A program made the position numbers and the translations under genes. Source: Paraphysoderma sedebokerense (taxonomy: Eukaryota; Blastocladiomycota; Physodermatomycetes; Physodermatales; Physodermataceae). Taken from it: 64,000 nucleotides of DNA. Shown here piece by piece: positions 52,596 to 63,600 of the stretch. The notes beneath the pieces are model-generated. The model ran no database searches, was not told the origin of the DNA, and saw only the letters and a program-made list of their open reading frames with translations. The number at the start of each line of letters is the position of its first letter. Positions within the stretch are counted from its first letter, which is position 1. Location of the stretch: the NCBI GenBank assembly GCA_025602915.1, contig JAHLJZ010000031.1, positions 1 to 64,000 of the forward strand, read 5' to 3'.

Positions 52596-53588
52596 ATGCC
52601 GTCGTCCCGCTCTACCTGGCTATACAAGGACTGTCTGTGCTTCAACTGGTCCGATGTGGCCGTCTATAAAAGAGAAATCATTGGATATTTCACCGGATTA
52701 CTCGTAAGTCCTCTACTTGCGCTGATCTTAATCTCCGTACTCTGCTAACTTCTCTACAATTTGTCCTCTCCTCACGCAATCCAAATTTACGAATTCAAGT
52801 TTTCAATAGGATGGTGGATATTCATTGACGCAATAGTGGTAGCCAATGCAAAGCACTTGCCCGAGCCGATTCTGTTCGAAGATTACGTGCCAGGAATTAT
52901 GTCTACGTTAGGTTTAATCATGTAGGCTAACTCTTCCATATTCAATTCATTACATTTATAATATTCTTACAAACCTCTCTGTCGATACTACCGCTTGTAA
53001 TAATCGCAATAGGATAAATTCTGTCGATAAGTCACTCCTCTCCGCGAACGAGTATTCTCATTACGGTGGCTCAGGAGTTGCGTGGAAAGCAAGGCTATTT
53101 GCTTTTATCGGAATAGCCATAGCTGTTGGATCGCTTGGTGGGGCTATTGTATGTCATCTTTCTTGACCGTATTCTGTCCCTCCCTTACCATTACGGCTTC
53201 ACCTACCGTGGATGATCAGATCCAATTTCGCAAACTACCGTAACTTGGTGTATGAGAACTGACAAAAATTTTGTCCATTTTTAAGTCTATTTTATCGCTG
53301 AAATATATCGCAAAGGGATTAGTAGACCAGAACGCTTGGCCTGGAGTGGCAATCGTTGTACAGAACTTCTTGATCTTCCTAAGGTATAGTCTCTGCTTTC
53401 TTTTCCTCGATCTTTCCTCAGTCCTCACATCAATTACCATTCTTGATACCCGCCGTGCCTCCACTTTACGTTTCGACTTACCCCAAACATTGCACCTGTG
53501 TTTAACAATTCACTGCACTAACAGCGCAATGATGCTATGGCTTGGTAGAAACGTAGAAGATCGAGTAGAGTATAATATAGTGTTGTAA
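52596..53588 (+). CDS. VPS68: VPS68 / TMEM50 family membrane protein
   Basis: Small four-helix membrane protein (UPF0220/TMEM50 family). The yeast member Vps68 works at endosomes with Vps55 in sorting to the vacuole. Five exons, 52596-52703, 52800-52921, 53013-53148, 53286-53383 and 53525-53588, join in phase to give 175 aa. Helices are around IIGYFTGLLFSIGWWIFIDA, YVPGIMSTLGLIM, LFAFIGIAIAVGSLGGAI and VAIVVQNFLIFLRSAMMLWLG. Family signatures are GWWIFIDA, VDKS, GSGVAWKARLF and the closing NVEDRVEYNIVL. Its start lies 222 bp from that of RPB2 on the opposite strand, so the two probably share a promoter. Confidence 0.93.
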
Positions 53589-53886
53589 ATTGTATTGGAT
53601 AAATATATGAATTAGTTGACCTATTGCCTACGCTATGAATGGGATTGGAACGCATGTTATTGTCGTGTATTTGCATCAAGGCTAGAGTTCTTGAATGAAA
53701 CATCAATTCATGACACAGACATGTGTTTACGTGTTGCAACTAAACTGGCAAGAGCAGAAGCCCCAACTTATATCAGTTTAGATATTGAACATGAGCAACA
53801 TTGGAAATGGACAACCGGTGATATTTATTGTTTTATCACTACAACCCCCAAAGTGGAACTATGATTACATTACAAGTTTGGATGGT

Positions 53887-55203
53887 TTACTTGTTCATGA
53901 CGATACCATCGTACTAAATCAAAAGTTGAATATGTTAGCCACACTGGTATTTTTCATTTAAATCATCAGTGAAAAAAGAAAACATACAGTCTTCTTGAAC
54001 CATTCTATGGTCTCGTTCTTGGTGATTCTGTGCGGGCAACCGATTTTGGTCTTGGTTCGTCTGCGGCGAGACACACGCATACCACCAGTACGTCCCATAA
54101 CACAGTAGAAATCCATACCGTAAATACTGAAGACAATTAAGTTCGCATAAAACACAAGCAGCGGAGGGAAGTTGATGAGCACATAGAATCGGAGATTTGC
54201 AAGAGACGAGAAAAAATTCAGACAACTCACCCAATGGAAGGATCGTATTTAATACCCAAATCGATATGTTCTTGGATACCGAAACCGAAGTTACCGGTGG
54301 CGGAGAAGTTGGCAGCTCTCAATTCGTATTCCTTAACTTTTAATCCTCGTTCCAAAATTTCAGCAGCTTTGGGTCCACGGACGGTACAGTGAACAGCGAT
54401 CTTTTCGTTACGACGGATGCCGAAAGAACGGACGGTATAGCGGGCTTTGGAGTAGACGGGGGTCTGTCCGGTAAGTTGTTCCAAAACTTTGGCAGCTCGG
54501 GTAAGTTTGTCACCGGATTCACCAACACAAACATTGAGACAGAGCTTCTCAAGTTTGAGGGCACGCATGGGGTTGGCTGCTTTCTTTTGTTGGGAAGACT
54601 GTTATTTTTTGTTTCGTTTCGTTATTGATTGGTTTAAATTAATTTGATTGCATTTCGAAAAAAAACCAATTAAATTTGGTATGATTGAGTAAGAAAGAGA
54701 GAAAAGAAAAAGGAAGGACAGTTAGATCCTTGATCGCAACTTCTCAAAAAAAAACTTGGCACAATAACAGCAAATCCTTCATAATCGCAATCGACTATTT
54801 CAACTTCGACTCTCTATCAAATGTAATATTGCCGTTTTCCACAATTCCAGATTGATATAAAACCGAATGACAAGCAACATCATTCGAAGTATTGTCGTAA
54901 TGACGGAATTGATCGCAGTATCGATAAAATTGTGAACTCGAACGAAAAATCGCCATGTCGTCGTAAACCGAACACAACAAAAAAACTAAACCAGCAGATC
55001 CTCCATACGACATTCATAACGGGCATTTCAGCAGACTTTGCTTCTACTACCGTTCTTTGTTTCGTCGTCAAGTCGTCACACAACCCAATATGTCCACGAC
55101 TAGACAACCACATCCATTGATCCAGCAAAAATTATCCATCCATCCATCCGACTTCTTCAATCAGCGGAAAAAAATGTAAATATCGTAAAATCATACTAAC
55201 CAT
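53887..55203 (-). CDS. RPL11: 60S ribosomal protein L11 (uL5)
   Basis: Cytosolic large-subunit protein that binds 5S rRNA at the central protuberance. Three exons are firm: 54231-54598, 53988-54126 and 53887-53913 (the last encodes YDGIVMNK and stop). The N-terminal coding piece [19 protein letters not shown] begins right after an acceptor, so the start must be upstream. The only good candidate I found is an ATG at 55201-55203 immediately followed by a GTTAGT donor, making exon 1 just the start codon and intron 1 about 602 nt. Total 178 aa, the usual size. Signatures: [67 protein letters not shown]. The start is inferred, the rest is clear. A CACGTG palindrome lies about 120 bp upstream. Confidence 0.93.
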
Positions 55204-55708
55204 AGTTGGCGACTCTACTTTGGGTAATTATAGATATACCGGATTGAGTTAAAGAGATGGCCTATATCGAAAGTCGTTGGATTTTTCCTGGTTGTCAAGA
55301 TGGGCAGGGAGGCCGGAGGACGGGCCACGTGGCTACATTCAGGGAAGGGAGGTCGGCTAACTCGGCTTTCATTGAGTGTGGTTGATAATTTATTATAATC
55401 AATTAACATAAATACATTTCAAATGTATGAGTTACACGAGTTAGAAATATATACGGTTGTTTCTTGTTAAGCTTGGATTCGAATTTCATGTGGGTCTCCC
55501 TCTTTCCATAAATAATGAACTAGGTACAGTTGTTGCCGCAGGCTGCACTACTGTTGCAGAACATGACACAGATAGTAAGTGAGATTCTGGCAGCCCCTAA
55601 ATTATATACAGATTTAGCTCCTGGCTACGACTTCTGAATACCTTCAGTCCACGACCATCAGATAGGCGTACGAGAACTCAAGTAGCGAATAATTTACATT
55701 GCATTACC
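55204..55708. other. Intergenic region: RPL11 promoter, BRCT gene 3' side
   Basis: 505 bp. GCCACGTGGC at 55324-55333 lies about 120 bp upstream of the inferred RPL11 start. I see no tRNA: a GGATTCGAATT stretch near 55478 resembles a T-loop, but no cloverleaf folds around it. Confidence 0.55.
55324..55333. promoter_or_regulatory. Palindromic CACGTG element upstream of RPL11
   Basis: Perfect palindrome GCCACGTGGC (core 55326-55331), roughly 120 bp from the inferred RPL11 start. Its flanks differ from the NDUFA13 element, so the factor could be a different bHLH protein. Confidence 0.4.
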
Positions 55709-56896
55709 TCACTCGAGTGCTACGAAATCAGCAACATCGTCAAACGCACGACTCCATTCCCCGCCTATCAGTTCTTTTAACACATTTAGATCTCCGATCC
55801 GTTTACCTCCATATATTTTGCCTAGTTCTTCCAAATCGCGTCGGACACCAGACGAAGACCCAGCAGGTGAGCGCACATAATTATCATGACGAAATTCATA
55901 GCCATGATCGGAAGACAGCAATGCCGGTGATGTATGTATTTGCTTTCGTCTTGGTGAATCTGACTTCGGCGACCGAAGATGTTTAGCCTGCCGAGAAGGA
56001 GAAACGAGCGAAGATGCCGGATAAGACGGTCCAGATGATGCGGATCGAGTTCTCTTTTTTAGACTTATTCGAGCAGAAGGCCTAGAATTTGATTTTCTGC
56101 GTTCTAACTCTTGGGTTTTCTGTTTGGCGGAAAGTAATTGCGATTTTAAGTCCTTGGTGAGTTTAGGAAGTTTTGGAGACGCTTGTTGCCGCCTAGGCGA
56201 GGTTTGGGATCGGGGAGACGATTTAGAAGAGTGATGTTTTGTAATAGAGAGTTCTAAGTGACATATGTAATGTACATATCAGCTTTGGATAGCTGTCAAG
56301 GTCGTCGATTCTTTCACGCACCTTTTTCAACGTTACCTTCGACTTCTGTGATGTGTCGATACAAGAAGTAATCTTTCAGAGATACCTTCTGATTTCTACG
56401 AATACAATCTTCAATCCATTCAGGTCTAAATAGAACAGTTTCGTTCTTGATTAACCTTAACAAGCGAAAGCAGAGTTAATTCATCGATCATGAGTTGCCT
56501 TGCTGTAGAGCCGGTAATAACACAGCAATAACACAATAGTAATCGCTGCATAATCATGAAAGAGGGAGCAATTCCGATACACACTCTAAAGTCACGTCAT
56601 CATCGAAGTCGGCACTGAAGAAATACCGAATCGTTTTGTCCTTATGATCGTTGGAAAGTGCGCCACCGTATTTCACTGTGATAAGTTATATTGTAAAGAC
56701 AAGATAATTAAGCAAAAATCAGAGAGTCCATCAATAAAGGTTCGATTTGGAAATGTTTGCTATATTATTCATCGACTCTTTGATTGATGAATTGTAACTG
56801 AGACCGAGGGAAGGAAAACTTACGCCATAGTTCCACATGTTCCTCTGACACTGATGGAGAGAACCAAGCCGTTTGATTAGAGAATAAGTGCGGCAT
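55709..56896 (-). CDS. BRCT-domain protein, RAP1-type N-terminus
   Basis: Four exons, 56824-56896, 56585-56675, 56322-56455 and 55709-56253, join in phase to give 280 aa. Residues 1 to about 80 read as a single N-terminal BRCT domain of the kind in telomere protein RAP1: an opening LFSNQTAWF strand, KYGGALS at the first turn, and VLFRPEWIEDCIRRNQKVSLKDYFLY at the end. The remaining 200 residues are Ser/Pro/Arg/Lys-rich with repeated SPR/SPK motifs, a short coiled stretch (SQLLSAKQKTQELERR) and a C-terminal helix (WSRAFDDVADFV). No Myb domain is seen, so it is either a reduced RAP1-like protein or another BRCT adaptor. Function is inference. Confidence 0.72.
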
Positions 56897-57263
56897 TTGA
56901 GAAAATATGATATTTTAGTGCAGCAGGAGGACGGGTAAATTAAGAACGATGGTGTTCGTAAGGATTCTGTTGAATAGTTTTTGCAGGCTTACAGTTGGCA
57001 AACGCGTTACAGCCAGAACACTTTGAGTTTGGGCATAAACCGCCAAAAGTAATTTTAATTACAGCAATGATATATGAATAAATACAGTACAGAGTATAAA
57101 TTGATTATATTCTTATGCAGCATTTTAGAGATTCTAGAATTTCAGCAACGCCAGGTCGCATCCATTACCATTCCTTTTGGCTTTTCAGTGCTCATGTTCT
57201 GCCATTATAGCCGACAGTCCAGAAGTAACTCCCTTATCCAGCCGCTCAAGTCTCTTGCATTCT
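56897..57263. other. Intergenic region, BRCT gene promoter
   Basis: 367 bp between the BRCT gene start and the stop of the 745-aa membrane protein gene, both on the minus strand. No further feature is seen. Confidence 0.55.
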
Positions 57264-59698
57264 CTATTTAAGTGACAATCCTTCGTCGTCCTCTATTGCT
57301 ATTGTACCCTCATACAAACTGCTTTCGTAAGACTCCGGATATTGGTATAGTGATATGGTGTCGACATTCTCGGACTGGTGTGATGCTGACTCTGGTGAAG
57401 AATCATACAAATGAGACGGTGAATCTTGCGTAGGTAGGACATAAGGAGAACAGATCGACATCATGGAATTTCGTGGATTTCGTGAATTTAGGTCCGGTGG
57501 CGTCACTTCAGTGACAGATGACACGGCAGCCGAAGGACCTACAATCTGCGCATGTGAATTTGATAATGTTTTACTTTGTCTCTTTGACGTTTTCGACCCA
57601 ACCATAGCAAAATCTTGAGCCGCCATTTGAAATGGTTGTGACATAGGAATCATTGATTTAGGGCTCGCTTTCGATGAGTATTGATTAAGCGTCGAGTTTT
57701 CGGTTGGTATCCGGGATGAGTCTGTACTGTTTGATAAAGGCACAATTGGTTCCGACATTCGATACGGCGGTGACATCGGTACTTGTGGTTTAAATTTCTG
57801 AGTTGAAGATGTTCTTGGTGGGTGGTTTTCTCGACTCTGTTGAGTATCATGCTCCCGGGTTGAATTTCCAGACTCATTCAATTGTGGATCTACTAGTAGA
57901 TTCGGCTGTGACTTTGAAGGCCTGATCATTATTGCAGTCTCAGCCGATGCCGCCATAGACCGTTCAATCGTACTTTTCCTTCTGTTACTCTCTTTATTAG
58001 GCGTCAAAAAGCTAATTCCTCTGGCTTCCAGATTGGTTTGGTCTACCCCTATTTCGCGAAGCCATTCTGGCGGTAATCCCAGAAGCGGATCTCTCAAAAA
58101 GTTTGAGGGGGATACCCCAGTGCCAGTTTTAGCTCCAGACTGAGAAAGAGAACGTGAGAGTAGGGAAGTGTCCAAGGGAATTACTGCTTGCCTCTGAGGT
58201 TGAGTCGTTTGTCCTTTAGTTGATGTCACTTGAGGGTTACATTTGGGATACTTTTTAGGCTGCCTTTGTTTCTGTTGAAGCGAACCCTGAGCCAAGGAAT
58301 CAGGAGCGGTAGCTGACTTTGAAGACTTTGAAGTTTTGTTATAATCGGTATCCAGTGACGGTGGCTGTAACAGTGGGCCGCTTTTTTGCAGCTGTAAATC
58401 TGGAATTATACAACCAAGCGGCAAATCATCGGGGGCGATAGGAAGCACGTCGCCATAGGGTGAGTGGTTCGGCAATCTTGTGGTTATTTGGGACAAAGGT
58501 CTAGTGTACTGCGACGCGGGAGATTGATTATCGATAGAGGAGTCAAAGTAGCGAGATGTGCGTGAATTTTCAGCAGTATGAGTATTTGGCTGTTGAAAGT
58601 AAATGGATCCGATTGTGGAAGAAACTGAGTGGGGTCTGGGCCTTCTACCACCTTCCGCGTCGGCTGCGCTTCTCATGGAAGGATGGTAAAATTCATCCAA
58701 TGCAATTCCGGAATCGATGGATTTCGCCATTTTTCTTGTGTTGTTTTTGCTTCTTCTGACTTGTAGCTTTTTAATGCAAAGAAAGCAGAATGTGACGACA
58801 AGTACCAATGTTATTCCTGAAACGACTATAGGAACAGTAACATCAGACGATGCGTCACTCGTTGAGTGTTGTGGTTTTGAAATCTCTTCGTCTGCTAAAG
58901 CTGAATCGTTCGTAATATTTGAGGAATAAAAGTTCTGAAGGATAGGACGCTCTATTGTCGGTTGGGGGGAAGGGTAACACGACCGCCTGTTTGCCAAATC
59001 AACCTTTAAATGATTTTGCCAAGGATAGGGCCTGCTGCTCAAGCAAGGCGTTGACGTTGCTGATTTGATTGATGCTATGTACTAAACATTGCCCATTAGG
59101 GTATGATTACCGACGGGTTCGGCGAGAAGACATACCGTATTCAAAGCGCTCGAGCACAAACTAACGTTTTCACTATCACAATATTGAGAGCTCCAATTGA
59201 TATACCAGACACAAAGTAACGGAAGTGGGATAGAAATAGATGATTTTGCAGTACAGCCGTGGATTTGTTGAACTAACTTTGTGGCGTTGCCCTGAACGAG
59301 GTTCGTCTATTAAACCGAGTCAGACTCGAGCGAAACCTGAATTACACCAAAAAGACATAAACTCACAATCCGTCTATCAAACTGAAAAGTGCTATTGATC
59401 AGATGTATTTGGGAGTGATTTAATTCACGCTTTATGACTTGTTCGTTGATAAATAAGCCGAGCCGGGAACTGACTGCTGTTCTTACACCTGTACAAAATT
59501 CAAGAATTCATGTATTCGTTAATATTGGCTTTCCCGAGAATATTTTAACAGTAACATAAAAATATGCGTACCGGGACAGACTTGGCTATTGCTTAGATGG
59601 AAACACTCTGATTTGGCTAAGGAGGTAGTGACAAGGCACGAGAAGACCGAGATCCAGATACAAAGGATACTTAAAGAGAGAACAGTCAGTGCGGCCAT
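57264..59698 (-). CDS. Single-pass membrane protein with Cys-rich ectodomain and long disordered tail
   Basis: Four exons, 59572-59698, 59367-59488, 59136-59306 and 57264-59081, join in phase to give 745 aa. The frame of exon 4 opens exactly at its acceptor, which supports the join. An N-terminal signal peptide (1-28) is followed by CFHLSNSQVCPG. An ectodomain with spaced cysteines and N-glycosylation sites comes next (motifs CVWYINWSSQYC, NVSLC), then a transmembrane helix at about 221-243 (VPIVVSGITLVLVVTFCFLCI) with a basic stop-transfer. About 500 cytoplasmic residues rich in Ser, Pro and Gln follow, with PxxP-type stretches (QVPMSPPYR). An in-frame ATG at 59797 would bury the signal sequence, so I use 59698. 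It is paralogous to the divergent SH3 gene. Confidence 0.8.
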
Positions 59699-60146
59699 TC
59701 TAAAGGCATGACATTTTCCTATCGGAAGCGGTTCCGAAAATGTGTTGTAACCGGAATCGTCGTATTTACTATTTTCTTGGTGTTCAGCTGTTTGCATTAT
59801 TCTGGGATTCCGTCGAAAATTGCCTCAGCCCGTTTCCGTATTATTCTTGCGCATTGCCGCTTCTGGAAGTCCCCGCTGGGCTCTTGACTCTTGAGTGATT
59901 TCACCTTTCGATATATTTACTAAAACCATCGGCTCAAGCAGAAGGAAAGCAATTGTTATCTATGCTTCTACATATATATGTCCCCAATAAAATGACTCTA
60001 TGTATCCGATAGAATAAGTCAATCCAGGACCAAACATAGAGCACGATTGTTCCCTGATCACGTGATTAAATTTAATTATCCGGCCGGTCGTCTAAAATTT
60101 TGCTTCAAGAGGGTCGAGAGTCAATTCTTCACTTTTCCACCGAAAT
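59699..60146. promoter_or_regulatory. Shared divergent promoter of the membrane-protein pair
   Basis: 448 bp between the two divergent paralogues. ATCACGTGAT at 60057-60066 (core 60059-60064) lies about 83 bp upstream of the SH3 gene start. The arrangement suggests co-expression (inference). Confidence 0.6.
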
Positions 60147-62142
60147 ATGGAACTCTCTCTTTTCCTGCTGCTCTTGTTGTCATTCTTTCATGTCTCTATC
60201 CAGCAGCTAACTCCCGAAAACCAGTTGACATGCTTTTCTTTCTCTGATTCTCAATACTGTCCAGGCAAGCGTCCCTTGTTGAAAGTCCCTTCGATGCCAT
60301 CTCAACGCCGAAACCCTAACTCTACGTTCTTTGTCCATTTTTGCAGGATTTCCTGGGGCTGTCTTACCCAGAAATCTGACATCTATACTGCAGGAACATA
60401 TATTTCAATACTCTCGGCAATCCCCTCCGTCACCCCAGACATTTGTCAGTTCAACAGCAGAGGCCGACAAAATTATATTTGAATCGAATCTAATTCAGCA
60501 GAAAAATAGTATATTAGAAGGGAGATGGGGTAGCTATACTGTCATATAGTGTTGTTAATCTTGAACAGTGCTTCTAATCACTGGACGTTGACAAAAATAG
60601 GTTGCTCGCTAGAGAAGGCTCCACCCCGGTGGTACCTAACTTATGCCTGTATATCCGTCATTAACTCGGGCGCAAAAGAGTGTGGAGTACAACCAATGAA
60701 TATATGTCAATCTCTTATGAACGAGTATTATGAGGTACATGAATATTTTCTCCAGTGTGGCTGCCTTGAACAGACCCGTTTCTAACCCGTGTTAAAGTCC
60801 ATCTCTTCCTCCTTAAACGATCTTCGAACGTGTTCCACCATAGACCCTAGAGTTCGCTCCGACTCCCTTGTTCTCGTCGAATCTTCGAAATCAAAGGATT
60901 CACTAGCGTTTGTGAAGGACGCGTCCACTTGCATCGACTCTTCTAAACTTATGAATTCGTCAGAGGCGTCTCGTTGTGGGTGGAATACTGATGGAACCGG
61001 TAAAGTGATGTTCAAACGATTCAGCTCTCGTCTATATTATTAAGTATAATTTTCTTCTAGCTTGCCGCAACAATTGCAACAAACTCCAGTGTAACATAGT
61101 TGCGACCTCTTCCGAAGCCGCCGTTCCACCATGGGCGGTTGCTTTGACAGTGTGTGGTTCAGTTGTTGTAGTCGCCACAATAGTGTTCATCATCTTCTTC
61201 TGGCGTCGTGATCGATTAAAGAAAGCCAGGAAACTAGAAGCTATGAAATCCGAATTTGCCGACTATGATGACCCTGAGAATGAAAATTTCGATTTAGAAT
61301 TGGAAGAGAACCAGTTGACTGTTCGTTCAGCTTTCAGCCAAGATAATGCCAGTATACTTTCATTCGTGGTTTACGATCCTGGTCGTCATTCGTCATTAGA
61401 AGCGAGGAAGGTATTGCATGGATACATAGCGCAGTTACCAGATGAATTAGATCTCCAAGTCGGTGACATGGTCGTCATCCATGCGGAACATGCTGACGGA
61501 TGGTGTCATGGGTGTGTATATTTATCAGTTCTTCGTATTCAATATTCAAGTGATTTCTGCCTAGTTTAACCAATTATTCGTGACAGGCAAAGTTTATCTA
61601 CTGGTCAATTTGGAGCGTTCCCGAACGCTTGTTTTATCGCTGATTTGACGACAATAGCTGCAATCTCAGAGAATACACTCAATTCAACGTTTTCCCCAAC
61701 TGAGCCATCTGAACCCACATTACAATCTGAATACCCTAAAAACTCCCGGTTTCAAGTAGATGCCGTTGATGATGCCACTCAGACCACCGCCCCTCCCTCC
61801 CCTGTTCGGTCGCCTAAGGAAGGAGTCGTGCTTAGCGAGAAGGCGAATGATTCATACGAGGTGTCTTCAGATTTGCGAACGAAACTGGATTCGGTGGTCT
61901 CAAGGTTTAAGTCAAACCTAATCGACAATAAAAAGGACAAATCACTCTCTCGAAACGTGTCGCTACGTTTCACATATGACCATTCTACGGGCTCCTTGAA
62001 ACGTCAAAGAAAACGTCACAGCAATGCTAATGATGGATTAATCATTGGGGATAGCTTCAAAAACGCCTCGGGGATTCCCTCTTCGTCAGAAACGAATAGA
62101 GAAATTGGGCGCGAAAGTGAAGATAGTCAGTCGACGAGGTAA
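60147..62142 (+). CDS. Single-pass membrane protein with Cys-rich ectodomain and cytoplasmic SH3 domain
   Basis: Six exons, 60147-60264, 60347-60529, 60601-60734, 60798-60999, 61061-61511 and 61587-62142, join in phase to give 547 aa. Intron 1 uses a GC donor (CCAG/GCAAGC). Signal peptide at about 1-19, then CFSFSDSQYCPG, an ectodomain with about a dozen cysteines (GCSLEKAP, YACISV, CGVQPMNICQ, CRNNCNKLQC), and a transmembrane helix at about 238-260. An acidic juxtamembrane stretch leads to an SH3 domain at about 314-380 (FVVYDP, ELDLQVGDMVVI, DGWCHG, GAFPNACFI). The C-terminal tail is Ser/Lys-rich. The SH3 domain, signal peptide and CPG module suggest a surface sensor coupling to actin or polarity proteins, which is inference. 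The first module and exon phases match the divergent neighbour. Confidence 0.85.
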
Positions 62143-62340
62143 CTTAATGAATCATAGATCGCCCGGAAAGACAATAAGCCAGGGTCACTTGTACTAAATT
62201 TATGCAAATATTAAGAAAATAATGTAATATATGTATTTATAATTTTTGTTATTGTGTAAGCGGTTGCTAAAAATTTGTTCCGACGCTCGTCCCAAGCCCG
62301 TCCCAGGTTTGCCCTCATACCCACAGAAAAGACTAAAACG

Positions 62341-63600
62341 ATGTCGATATTCTCGCGGACATTGGTACATTTGTCTCGACGTTTTGCATCAACATCGTCT
62401 GTTCCTCCTAAAACATCTTTATCGTCTTCAGAGTATTTTCACTCGCATCTTTCTCCTCCGCCGTGGCTTTCAAATTGTCTTTTGAGTCTTGCGAATCCAT
62501 CAACCTCAGTACCATCGTTTAATATTCCCGGCGGAACAGAGCTCATTAGAATAGATTCATCGGAACCCACACCCCCAACGCACTTAAAATTTCCGCTGCC
62601 ACCACAGCTGTCCACCAAAAATGTCTCTGCAGATCAAAACAACAAACCGCAATCAATGTTAATCAACCGAAAACACTATTTCACTTCCATTCTGCCTACT
62701 CTACTTTCAGAATCATTGTCGTTGGATACCCCCGACCCACTCTACATTTCTCTCGTTCAATCGCTATCCCAGGGATTCAGCGATCAACCGATTCTGCAAT
62801 CGTACGCTTCCTCATTAATCACTAAGCACCCCACTCACCTTCCTTCGCCTCTTTTAACTTCTCTGATGTATTATTACTCTTCAAACTCATCTTCGAGTTT
62901 ACAATCGATTGCACTCCATTCTAATGCGCACCCCGAATTTACCCCCTCGTTAGCTCTGCAAAGTTGGTTGTTAAAAGTTACCGGACACGATCGAGAAACC
63001 TATCTAACGCCCCTCAATGAGGCATTAAGAACAAACGTCAATTGTGTATTTACCTTAAACTTGCTGATAGGTTCTGACAAATTGTGGAATAATGTATTAA
63101 AAGATGTGATCAATCGGGCAGTTAAAGTTCAAAATGGGCAGGATCGACAGGACCCCTATCTACCTAGGTTAATGTTACTTCATGAATCATTGTTGAATGT
63201 TTCATCGAATTTAGCAATACCAGAATCTAAAATTCATGAATTCAAAGACATTCTTAAATCAATTCCAAATGAGTTTCCATCATCGTCTACGTTTAGAGCC
63301 GTGTCTCCGCGACCGACTATCCACTCGTTACTGGCGAATATGTCGTCGTATATTTTGTTTGACTTGTCTTCACCAAATACAGTGATTGATTTGTTCCAAG
63401 AATTTGATTTAAAAAGAGACGGATTCCGAGTTGGATTGAACCTCGGTTGGGCGTTGATTGTCACAGGTGAAGAACAAGCCGGTAGAGAGGTGGTTCAGTT
63501 TTTGAAAGAAAATGATGTCAATGGAATATGGCAAGGGGCCATTGATACATGGGAAAGAAGAGTTCAGGAATATACGGAATCAAAGGAAGTAAGTCAGTAG
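62341..63600 (+). CDS. Predicted mitochondrial protein of unknown family
   Basis: Intronless gene of 419 aa. The start is the ATG of MSIFSR; the open frame extends upstream only from a TTG. The N-terminus (MSIFSRTLVHLSRRFASTSS) is rich in Arg and Ser with no acidic residues and resembles a mitochondrial presequence with a possible cleavage after RRFA. The rest is mostly helical with Ser/Pro-rich spacers. Helical segments near the C-terminus (GLNLGWALIVTGEEQAGREVVQFL, shown here as the region about 370-393) resemble helical-repeat scaffolds, but no family is recognised. Confidence 0.72.
   Translation: MSIFSRTLVHLSRRFASTSSVPPKTSLSSSEYFHSHLSPPPWLSNCLLSLANPSTSVPSFNIPGGTELIRIDSSEPTPPTHLKFPLPPQLSTKNVSADQNNKPQSMLINRKHYFTSILPTLLSESLSLDTPDPLYISLVQSLSQGFSDQPILQSYASSLITKHPTHLPSPLLTSLMYYYSSNSSSSLQSIALHSNAHPEFTPSLALQSWLLKVTGHDRETYLTPLNEALRTNVNCVFTLNLLIGSDKLWNNVLKDVINRAVKVQNGQDRQDPYLPRLMLLHESLLNVSSNLAIPESKIHEFKDILKSIPNEFPSSSTFRAVSPRPTIHSLLANMSSYILFDLSSPNTVIDLFQEFDLKRDGFRVGLNLGWALIVTGEEQAGREVVQFLKENDVNGIWQGAIDTWERRVQEYTESKEVSQ

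Noticed and set aside
53616-53864. 82-residue plus-strand open frame between VPS68 and RPL11
   Set aside because: It begins with TTG, has no upstream exon to splice to and no recognised motif; its only ATG is far inside. Composition looks protein-like, but support is too weak.
55470-55490. T-loop-like GGATTCGAATT
   Set aside because: No acceptor stem, D-arm or anticodon arm could be fitted around it, so no tRNA is called.
59699-59797. Upstream ATG extension of the 745-aa membrane protein
   Set aside because: It would place 33 polar residues before the signal peptide; the internal ATG gives a normal signal sequence like that of the paralogue.
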